Assembly: GCA_945906975.1 (NCBI GenBank)
Contig: CAMDRY010000263.1
Coordinates: 1-5,003 of the forward strand
DNA length: 5,003 bases
DNA from: Bordetella parapertussis
GTDB taxonomy: Bacteria; Pseudomonadota; Gammaproteobacteria; Burkholderiales; SG8-39
Reading direction: 5' to 3'
The notes under the pieces were generated by a model. That model ran no database searches and was not told where the DNA came from. It worked only from the letters and a program-made list of their open reading frames with translations. A program made the translations under genes and the position numbers. Below, piece after piece: positions 1 to 5,003 of this stretch; position 1 is the stretch's first letter; each line of letters begins with the position of its first letter.

Positions 1-1
1 C

Positions 2-517
2 AACACGGAGGCGGTGGAAATTTCTTCCGGCGTGTTGGTGGTCGCCCGCCTGCTTGAGCACAAGCCTGTTGTGACCCGACCGTTGGACGAAGTGCGTGGG
101 GATGTCGTTAAAATCCTGACGCGCCAGGAAGCGCTGACCCTGGCTCAAAAAGCCGGCGTCGAAAAATTGGCCGCTCTGACCAAGGGCGAGCAGGCCGGCA
201 CCTGGGGCACGGTCAAGTTGATAAGCCGCGACGCACCGCAGGGCTTCAAGCCCGATGCGCTGTCATCGGTATTTCACATTGATGCAGGCAAGTTGCCCGG
301 ATATTCCGGGCTGCAGAGCGAAGCCGGTTATGTTTTATACCGCGTGTCCAAGGTTGTTCCGCTCGAGAGCATTGACGCAGAAAAGGAAAAAGGCGTGCGG
401 CAGCAATTGTCACGTGTCGTGGCAGCGCAGGAATACCAGGCCTTTGTCGGTGGCTTACGCGAGAACGCCAAGGTTCAGATCAACAAAGCTGCATTGGAGA
501 AAAAGCCGCAGCAGTAA
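2..517 (+). CDS. ppiD: C-terminal part of a PpiD-like periplasmic peptidyl-prolyl isomerase/chaperone (5' end outside window)
   Basis: The frame is open from base 2 (NTEAVEISSGVLVVARLLEH...) to the TAA at 515-517, giving the last 171 residues of a longer protein. A GTG at 14 lies inside the frame and is not a start. The pattern 'V-V-A-R-x-x-E-H-K-P ... R-P-L-D-E-V-R-x-D-V', then an alanine/lysine-rich helix (about residues 35-60) and a late 'G-Y-V-L-Y-R-V-S-K-V' strand, is what I know from the region after the parvulin domain in PpiD/SurA-type proteins. Known PpiD proteins (about 620 residues in E. coli) have one N-terminal membrane anchor and assist folding of exported proteins near the Sec translocon. 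Neither the anchor nor the catalytic domain lies in the window, so activity cannot be judged. The lysine- and glutamine-rich end (LEKKPQQ) is hydrophilic. The gene converges on fabI with a 56-base gap. Another SurA/PpiD-family isomerase is the main alternative. Confidence 0.8.
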   Translation, partial: NTEAVEISSGVLVVARLLEHKPVVTRPLDEVRGDVVKILTRQEALTLAQKAGVEKLAALTKGEQAGTWGTVKLISRDAPQGFKPDALSSVFHIDAGKLPGYSGLQSEAGYVLYRVSKVVPLESIDAEKEKGVRQQLSRVVAAQEYQAFVGGLRENAKVQINKAALEKKPQQ

Positions 518-519
518 AT

Positions 520-547
520 CAGTGAACCCCCGTCACTGCATACGGGG
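520..547. terminator. Two overlapping alternative hairpins in the ppiD/fabI convergent gap (possible weak bidirectional terminator)
   Basis: CAGTGA (520-525) pairs with TCACTG (533-538) around a 7-base loop. CCCCGT (528-533) pairs with ACGGGG (542-547) around an 8-base loop. The two stems share bases, so only one can form at a time. Neither is followed by a proper T-run on either strand, which is unlike a classical intrinsic terminator. The convergent setting makes a transcript-end role reasonable, but this is inference. Confidence 0.3.
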
Positions 548-573
548 CGGGCTTCAGGCTTGCAACGGCCGGA

Positions 574-1374
574 TTATTCGGCTTCGGCACTTCGCCCAAT
601 ACCGCCCACGACGGTATTGAAGCCCGAATCAACATAGGTAATTTCGCCGGTAATGCCGCTGGCGAGGTCAGAGAGCATGAAGGCGGCGACGTTGCCGACC
701 TCGTCAATGCTCACATTGCGTCGCATAGGCGCATTTTCCTCTACAAACTTCAGTATCTTGCCAAAGCCTGAAATGCCGGCTGCGGCAAGCGTCTTTATCG
801 GTCCGGCGGAAATGCCGTTCACACGTATGCCACCCGGACCCAGGCTGCTGGCGAGGTATCGAACCGCGGCTTCCAGGCTGGCTTTTGCAAGCCCCATCGT
901 GTTGTAGTTGGGGATCACGCGATCGGCGCCGAGGTAGGTCAAAGTCACCATGGCGCCGTTGCGGCCCCGCATGAGTGGCAAGGCGCCCTTGGCGAGTGCA
1001 GCAAAGCTGTAGCTCGAAACGTCATGGGCAATACGAAACGCCTCGCGTGAAATGCCATCTAAGAAATCTCCGGCAATGGATTCTCGTGGCGCAAAAGCGA
1101 TGGCGTGCACCAGTCCGTCCAGGCCATCCCATTCTTTTCCGAGCGATGTGAACAGCGTGGCAATTTCCTCATCGCTCGCAACGTCACAGGAAAAAATGAG
1201 TTCGCTGCCGAGTTCTTTCGCCATTTCTGCGACCCGATCCTTGAAGCGCTCGTTCTGGTAGGTGAATGCAAGAGTCGCGCCCTCACGCTGGCACGCCTTG
1301 GCAATGCCCCAGGAGATGGAACGGTTGGAAAGCAATCCGGTGATTAGGATACGTTTGCCGGCAAGAAAGCCCAT
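574..1374 (-). CDS. fabI: Enoyl-[acyl-carrier-protein] reductase (NADH), FabI
   Basis: A complete 266-residue protein, close to the E. coli FabI length (262). FabI reduces trans-2-enoyl-ACP with NAD(P)H in the last step of each fatty acid elongation cycle, as a cytoplasmic tetramer. Visible hallmarks are the N-terminal [12 protein letters not shown] nucleotide-binding strand and loop (residues 2-13), SISWGIA (19-25), CDVASD (63-68), and the SDR-type pair Tyr157 with Lys164 in YNTMGLAK. Tyr147 (TYLG) is the second conserved tyrosine. [11 protein letters not shown] (188-198) is the substrate-loop region and VDSGFN (248-253) the C-terminal core. The position matching E. coli Gly93 is Ala93 (HAIAFAP). 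The ATG start is secure because the N-terminus matches E. coli FabI without a gap, and AAGGA lies ten bases upstream (minus strand, 1385-1389). The gene is transcribed towards ppiD and diverges from the ABC operon. It appears intact; catalytic residues are present. Confidence 0.97.
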   Translation of the reverse strand: MGFLAGKRILITGLLSNRSISWGIAKACQREGATLAFTYQNERFKDRVAEMAKELGSELIFSCDVASDEEIATLFTSLGKEWDGLDGLVHAIAFAPRESIAGDFLDGISREAFRIAHDVSSYSFAALAKGALPLMRGRNGAMVTLTYLGADRVIPNYNTMGLAKASLEAAVRYLASSLGPGGIRVNGISAGPIKTLAAAGISGFGKILKFVEENAPMRRNVSIDEVGNVAAFMLSDLASGITGEITYVDSGFNTVVGGIGRSAEAE

Positions 1375-1408
1375 AGAGTTTGATTCCTTTATATCGCACG
1401 CGAGAACA

Positions 1409-1427
1409 CTGCGCGATTATAGCGCAG
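1409..1427. repeat. Perfect 6-bp inverted repeat centred on the fabI -10 box (candidate operator)
   Basis: CTGCGC (1409-1414) and GCGCAG (1422-1427) are exact reverse complements separated by seven bases that contain the -10 hexamer of the fabI promoter (1416-1421). The arms are centred on 1418. A dimeric repressor bound here would block RNA polymerase directly. The known fatty-acid regulators FadR and FabR have different site sequences as I recall them, so no regulator is named. The arms are GC-only apart from one T/A pair, so chance is possible. Confidence 0.35.
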
Positions 1428-1443
1428 GGTCCGACATCGTCTG
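1416..1443 (-). promoter_or_regulatory. Probable sigma-70 promoter of fabI
   Basis: On the minus strand, 1421 to 1416 reads TATAAT, a perfect -10 box. Sixteen bases upstream, 1443 to 1438 reads CAGACG, which shares only GAC with TTGACA, so the -35 is poor. Transcription would start near 1409 and leave a leader of about 35 bases carrying the AAGGA ribosome-binding site. There is no TGn extension next to the -10. A strong -10 with a weak -35 often goes with an activator or with modest expression, but no activator site is recognised here. Confidence 0.55.
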
Positions 1444-1467
1444 GCTCGCCGGCATCACAAAATCCGC

Positions 1468-1473
1468 TACACT
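1468..1473 (+). promoter_or_regulatory. Candidate -10 box placing the transcript start at the ATG of the solute-binding gene
   Basis: TACACT (1468-1473) matches TATAAT at four of six positions and lies six bases before the ATG at 1480, so the expected start point falls on or next to the A of the ATG. The best -35 at a 16-base spacing is TCGCCG (1446-1451), only three of six. There is no Shine-Dalgarno at a usable distance: AGG at 1476-1478 is one base from the ATG. The evidence is suggestive only. Confidence 0.3.
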
Positions 1474-1479
1474 TTAGGT

Positions 1480-3675
1480 ATGCGGACAGCCTCGTTCATT
1501 TATTTTTTTGCGGCATTTTTTGCGGTACTTTCGCTTTGCGGTTGCGGTGACTCCTGGAACGATCCTTATCCGGCAGGCGAGCGCGGCCGCAATATTCTCT
1601 ATAGCTCGTTTGCCGACCGGCCCAAGCACCTTGACCCGGCGCAGTCCTACACTTCGGATGAGTGGGATCTCATCTCGCAGATTTTAGAGCCGCCATTTCA
1701 ATATCACTACCTAAAGCGTCCCTACGAACTCATCCCGGCTACGGCAGAGAGTTTGCCAAAACCGCGTTACTTTGACGCGGCTGACCGTGAGTTGCCCACA
1801 AATGCCGAGGCCTCGCGCGTCGCTTATAGCATCTACGATATTCGCATCAAGTCCGGTGTTCGCTATCAGCCCCATCCCGCGTTCGTGCCGGAAAATCTGC
1901 GGCTTTCGCCTGCGGACATAAAGCGCAAGTTCACGATCGCTGATTTTGGGCGTACTGGCACACGCGAGTTGACGGCCGATGACTATGTCTACCAGATAAA
2001 GCGTCTGGGTCATCCTCGGGTGAACTCACCCATTTTCGGTCACATGACCGATTACATAGTCGGTTTGAAGGAATTTGGCGAAACTTTGAAAGGGGCTGAT
2101 CGCAAGCTGATTGAGATTGAGGGGCGGGGCGCCTGGCTTGATCTGGACAAATTCAATATCAGCGGTGTCAGCGTCATCGACCGGCAAACCTACCGCATCC
2201 GAATAAAAGGTAAATACCCGCAGTTTCTATACTGGCTGGCGCTGCCCTTTTTTGCACCTGTGCCGGCGGAGGCTGACCGGTTTTATTCTCAACAGGGCTT
2301 TGCGGAAAAGAACCTTACGCTGGACTGGTGGCCCGTCGGTACCGGCCCTTACATGCTTGCCGAAATGAATCCCAACGCCCGCATGGTATTACGGCGCAAT
2401 CCGAATTTCCGCGGCGAAGCCTACCCTTCCGATGGAGAAAGTGGTGACCGTGAAGCGGGCCTGCTTGAGGATGCGGGTAAGCGTGCGCCGTTCATTGACG
2501 AAGTGGTCTTCAGTCGGGAGAAGGAGGGCATTCCGTATTGGAATAAATTCATGCAGGGCTACTACGACCAGTCCGGCATCAGTTCCGACACCTTTGATCA
2601 GGCGGTGAAGATGGGCGTGGAGGGGGAGGCCGGCCTGACTCCCGAAATGGAGGCGCGTGGCATCAGGCTTAAGACTTCACTGGCCACCAGTGTTTTTTAC
2701 CTCGCGTTCAATTGGAATGACGCGGTCGTCGGCGGTGCTGGGAAGGTGGGCGATTCGGCGTCCGCCGCACGCAAGTTGCGCCAGGCGATCAGCATCGCGG
2801 TCGACTACGAAGAGTTCATTTCAATATTTGCCAATGGCAGGGGCTTGCCGGCGCAAGGACCAATCGCTCCGGGCATTTTCGGATACCGTGAAGGCAAGGA
2901 CGGCCTTAATCCGCTGGTCTATGATTGGGTGGATGGCAAGCCGCAACGCAAATCCTTGGACGTGGCCAAAAAGCTCCTTGCAGAGTCCGGTTACCCTGAC
3001 GGACGGGATGCCAAGAGCGGGCAGCCTCTTGTTCTTTATCTCGATACCAGCGGGGGAGGCCCTGGCGGCGCGGCGCGTCTCGATTGGTATCGCAAGCAAT
3101 TCGGCCGTCTTGGTATTCAGCTTGAAGTGCGCGCCACCGACTGGAACCGCTTTCAGGAAAAAATCCGCAAGGGCAATACACAAATGTTTTTTCTCGGATG
3201 GAACGCTGATTATCCCGATCCGGAGAACTTCCTATTCTTACTTTACGGCGCCAACAGCACGATAAAGAACGACGGCGAAAACAAGGCAAATTACCTTAAT
3301 CCGGAATTCGACCGGCTCTACGAGCTCATGAAAAATATGGACAACAGCCCCGAGCGCCAGCAGGTGATCGACCGCCTGGTCGCAGTGTTACGCGAAGACG
3401 CACCCTGGGTTTGGGGCTACAACCCAAAGGATTACGGCCTGTACCATAGCTGGCTTGCCAACATGAAGCCGAACTCAATGGCGCGCAATGGAATCAAGTA
3501 CTATCGACTTGATGTGCAAAAGCGCGGAAGCCTGCGCAGTCATTGGAATCGCCCGATGCTGTGGCCGCTGCTGGCAATTATGCTTATTCTTTCAATGCTC
3601 ACCGTGCCGGCATTTGGCGCATGGCGGCGCAGGGCGCAAATGTCGGCACGACCGACCGGAGGGGGGGCGGCATGA
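1480..3675 (+). CDS. Family 5 (peptide/dipeptide-type) ABC transporter substrate-binding lipoprotein with a C-terminal transmembrane helix
   Basis: A 731-residue protein that should capture peptides or a related solute outside the inner membrane and deliver it to the permeases encoded next. Residues 1-21 form a lipoprotein signal (hydrophobic FIYFFAAFFAVLSL, lipobox LCGC) with Cys22 as the lipidation site. Family 5 features include a LDPAQSYTSDE opening (51-61), TADDYVYQIKRL (165-176), GTGPYML (287-293), LRQAISIAVDYEEFI (433-447) and NADYPDPENFLFLLYG (575-590). It is longer than the usual 500-600 residues; much of the excess lies before GTGPYML (about 130-280), at 310-335 and at the tail. Residues about 693-715 are a strong membrane segment followed by RRR, predicting a cytoplasmic C-terminus. 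The start is forced: no ATG, GTG or TTG lies in frame between the stop at 1420 and 1480, and none occurs within the signal peptide. It overlaps the first permease by ATGA. Substrate cannot be read from sequence. Confidence 0.9.
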   Translation: MRTASFIYFFAAFFAVLSLCGCGDSWNDPYPAGERGRNILYSSFADRPKHLDPAQSYTSDEWDLISQILEPPFQYHYLKRPYELIPATAESLPKPRYFDAADRELPTNAEASRVAYSIYDIRIKSGVRYQPHPAFVPENLRLSPADIKRKFTIADFGRTGTRELTADDYVYQIKRLGHPRVNSPIFGHMTDYIVGLKEFGETLKGADRKLIEIEGRGAWLDLDKFNISGVSVIDRQTYRIRIKGKYPQFLYWLALPFFAPVPAEADRFYSQQGFAEKNLTLDWWPVGTGPYMLAEMNPNARMVLRRNPNFRGEAYPSDGESGDREAGLLEDAGKRAPFIDEVVFSREKEGIPYWNKFMQGYYDQSGISSDTFDQAVKMGVEGEAGLTPEMEARGIRLKTSLATSVFYLAFNWNDAVVGGAGKVGDSASAARKLRQAISIAVDYEEFISIFANGRGLPAQGPIAPGIFGYREGKDGLNPLVYDWVDGKPQRKSLDVAKKLLAESGYPDGRDAKSGQPLVLYLDTSGGGPGGAARLDWYRKQFGRLGIQLEVRATDWNRFQEKIRKGNTQMFFLGWNADYPDPENFLFLLYGANSTIKNDGENKANYLNPEFDRLYELMKNMDNSPERQQVIDRLVAVLREDAPWVWGYNPKDYGLYHSWLANMKPNSMARNGIKYYRLDVQKRGSLRSHWNRPMLWPLLAIMLILSMLTVPAFGAWRRRAQMSARPTGGGAA
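3658..3662 (+). promoter_or_regulatory. Ribosome-binding site that fixes the start of the first permease
   Basis: GGAGG lies nine bases before the ATG at 3672, inside the last codons of the binding-protein gene. It supports that ATG over an in-frame ATG at 3543, which would add 43 residues without family resemblance. The motif runs into a block of seven G (3661-3667). Confidence 0.75.
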
Positions 3676-4649
3676 CCGGCTACCTGATCCGTCGTTGTTT
3701 GTACGCGGTGCTTATCCTCATCGGCGTCAACCTCCTGACCTTTACCCTGTTTTTCAAGGTCAATACGCCTGATGATATGGCGCGCATGCAACTTGGCGCG
3801 AAGCGCGTGACACCGGATGCGATTGTCAAGTGGAAAGCCGAGCGTGGTTACGACAAACCCTTGTTGTACAACGATCAGGCCGCGGGTCTGGCGCGACTAA
3901 CCGACACGCTGTACGTGCAAAAATCCGCTGAAATGTTCCGCTTCAACTTCGGCCGTGCCGATGACGGGCGTGATATTTCGCGTGAAATCTATGGCCGCAT
4001 GTGGCCCAGCCTGGCATTGGCCGTGCCCACCTTCATTATCGGGCTCATGGTCAATATAACGATTGCACTGATGATGGCGTTCTTCCGCGCGACTTATCTC
4101 GATTTCATCGGTGTCGTGTTGTGCGTGGCGATGATGTCCATTTCCGGTTTGTTTTACATTATCGGCGGGCAGTACCTCATTTCCAAGTTATGGAATCTGG
4201 TCCCCATATCCGGCTATCAGGGCGGATTCGATGCGGCGCGCTTCGTCATTCTTCCCGTAGTGGTGGGTGTGGTTAGCGGCATCGGCTCTGGCGCGCGCTG
4301 GTACCGCACCATTTTTTTGGAGGAAATCGGCAAGGATTATGTGCGCACAGCGCGCGCCAAGGGCTTGTCCGAAGTGACGGTATTGTTCAGGCACGTGCTC
4401 AAAAATGCCATGATCCCAATCCTTACCGGCGCTGTTGTGGTCATCCCGCTGTTGTTCATGGGCAGCTTGATATCGGAATCATTTTTCGGCATTCCCGGAC
4501 TTGGCAGCTACACCATCGATGCGATCCAGGCGCAGGACTTTGCCGTCGTCCGCTCGATGGTTTTCATCGGTTCCGCGCTGTACATACTGGGGCTGCTTTT
4601 GACCGATCTCTCCTACACCCTGGTTGACCCGAGGGTACGTCTCGAATGA
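3672..4649 (+). CDS. ABC transporter permease, DppB/OppB/YejB-like (first membrane subunit)
   Basis: A 325-residue inner-membrane protein forming half of the transport channel. It starts MTGYLIRRCLYAVLILIGVN, the usual 'R-R-x-L-x-x-I-x-x-L' opening of DppB-type permeases. Six membrane segments are visible at about 9-28, 112-137, 144-166, 190-207, 245-267 and 293-313. Residues 222-250 (DYVRTARAKGLSE...VLKNAMIPI) are the cytoplasmic EAA-type loop that contacts the ATPase. ESFFGIPGLGSYTIDAIQAQDF (269-290) and the end LVDPRVRLE are typical of the family. The extracytoplasmic stretch between segments 1 and 2 (about 29-111) carries a recognisable GYDKPL (59-64), followed by an unusual part rich in charged residues (about 68-100). 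The ATG at 3672 overlaps the TGA of the binding-protein gene by four bases, and its own TGA overlaps the next ATG in the same way, so the three genes are surely co-transcribed. It is intact. Confidence 0.95.
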   Translation: MTGYLIRRCLYAVLILIGVNLLTFTLFFKVNTPDDMARMQLGAKRVTPDAIVKWKAERGYDKPLLYNDQAAGLARLTDTLYVQKSAEMFRFNFGRADDGRDISREIYGRMWPSLALAVPTFIIGLMVNITIALMMAFFRATYLDFIGVVLCVAMMSISGLFYIIGGQYLISKLWNLVPISGYQGGFDAARFVILPVVVGVVSGIGSGARWYRTIFLEEIGKDYVRTARAKGLSEVTVLFRHVLKNAMIPILTGAVVVIPLLFMGSLISESFFGIPGLGSYTIDAIQAQDFAVVRSMVFIGSALYILGLLLTDLSYTLVDPRVRLE

Positions 4650-5003
4650 TGGCCGTGATCCTTTGGACGGACGCCCTGGTCTGGGTGCTGATTTTGACCA
4701 TCGTCGCATATGGTTGGCATGTCAGCCGCCATGCGCATCTCGCGGCACCTTGGAGGAGGGTCACGCACAGCCCGGGTGGGATGTCGGGCTTGGTGGTTCT
4801 GCTGTTGCTTGTGCTGGTCGGATTGCTCGACTCGGTGCACTTTCGCTTCAAGGTCGATTCTCCGGATACGAAGACCAAAACCGCGTACTCCACCGAAGTC
4901 CAATCCTTGTTGGATGTTGCCGCGGGGCACTTGCGCACCCGTCCGGAAAAGACCTACTCCGCGCCGCTTGCCACGCGGTCTTTTGCGAAAGAGCTGGTGG
5001 AGA
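4646..5003 (+). CDS. Second ABC transporter permease, DppC/YejE position (N-terminal 119 residues; 3' end outside window)
   Basis: The frame opens at ATG 4646, overlapping the previous stop by ATGA, and stays open to the right edge. GAGG at 4631-4634 is a fair ribosome-binding site with an 11-base gap; ATG 4649 is a less likely alternative. Visible parts are a hydrophobic segment (about 3-22), a basic loop HVSRHAHLAAPWRRVTHS (25-42) predicted to be cytoplasmic, a second segment GLVVLLLLVLVGLL (48-61), then a hydrophilic extracytoplasmic stretch to residue 119 that includes EKTYSAPLATRSFAKELVE (101-119). The identity rests mainly on operon position, because the EAA loop lies beyond the window. 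The 'W-R-R-x-x-x-S-P-G-G-M-S-G' run before the second segment resembles the cytoplasmic start of DppC-type permeases (W-R-R-F-x-R-x-x-x-A). If so, the first segment is an addition to the usual six-helix plan. One or two ATPase genes are expected downstream. Confidence 0.8.
   Translation, partial: MMAVILWTDALVWVLILTIVAYGWHVSRHAHLAAPWRRVTHSPGGMSGLVVLLLLVLVGLLDSVHFRFKVDSPDTKTKTAYSTEVQSLLDVAAGHLRTRPEKTYSAPLATRSFAKELVE

Noticed and set aside
1105..1347. Open frame on the + strand antisense to fabI.
   Set aside because: FabI is certain on the other strand. The antisense frame has no recognisable domain, and frames of this kind are common opposite GC-rich genes.
1448..1453. GCCGGC palindrome in the divergent region as an operator.
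   Set aside because: A six-base GC palindrome is expected by chance in this composition and has no flanking symmetry.
1498..1547. Repeated TTTGCGG-like units.
   Set aside because: They are codons for the Phe/Ala/Leu-rich signal peptide and adjacent lipobox; no regular period or spacing.
2657..3265. A 202-codon open frame on the + strand inside the binding-protein gene.
   Set aside because: It sits wholly within a well-supported gene in another frame, is rich in Ser/Arg/Ala as expected of an out-of-frame shadow in GC-rich DNA, and shows no recognisable domain.
3661..3667. Run of seven G as a possible phase-variation tract.
   Set aside because: A slip would change only the last few residues of the binding protein and shift the ribosome-binding site spacing slightly. 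The run is short and nothing indicates switching.
3543..3671. Upstream ATG at 3543 as the start of the first permease (43 extra residues).
   Set aside because: The extension lies in the binding-protein tail, shows no family resemblance and lacks a good ribosome-binding site. ATG 3672 has GGAGG, the typical permease N-terminus and an ATGA overlap.
4564..4938. Minus-strand open frames (about 105-124 codons) near the right edge.
   Set aside because: They lie opposite the second permease, whose frame is open through to the window edge, starts with an ATGA overlap and encodes membrane segments. The minus frames have no recognisable features.

Overview
The window reads as an ordinary stretch of chromosome from a proteobacterium, most likely a betaproteobacterium. 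The PpiD C-terminus and FabI look like beta-type versions (FabI starts [19 protein letters not shown] and ends without the gamma-type tail), and codons are moderately GC-rich. The lineage is judged from memory of these families, not from a search. I see no mobile element, tRNA, rRNA, CRISPR array or phage gene.

Layout: (1) Positions 2-517 (+) hold the 3' end of a ppiD-like gene for a periplasmic folding factor anchored in the inner membrane. (2) Positions 518-573 are a short convergent gap with two overlapping, mutually exclusive small hairpins. (3) Positions 574-1374 (-) hold a complete fabI, the NADH-dependent enoyl-ACP reductase of fatty acid synthesis. (4) Positions 1375-1479 are a 105-base divergent control region. 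It carries a consensus TATAAT for fabI at the centre of a perfect 6-bp inverted repeat, and a TACACT box only six bases before the next gene's ATG. (5) From 1480 to the right edge (+) runs an ABC importer operon of the peptide/dipeptide type: a family 5 substrate-binding lipoprotein (1480-3675), a DppB/YejB-like permease (3672-4649) and the start of a second, DppC/YejE-position permease (4646 to beyond 5003). Each junction is a 4-base ATGA overlap, which indicates translational coupling. One or two ATPase genes would be expected just beyond the right edge.

How they work together: the three transporter genes should make the binding and membrane parts of one importer for peptides or a similar solute. 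ppiD and fabI have no evident functional link to it, although fabI shares its upstream region. I found no clearly new system. The main oddities are in the transporter. The binding protein has a lipoprotein signal at its N-terminus and also a transmembrane helix at its C-terminus. Its mRNA may be leaderless. The second permease has an additional N-terminal membrane segment and a long extracytoplasmic stretch.
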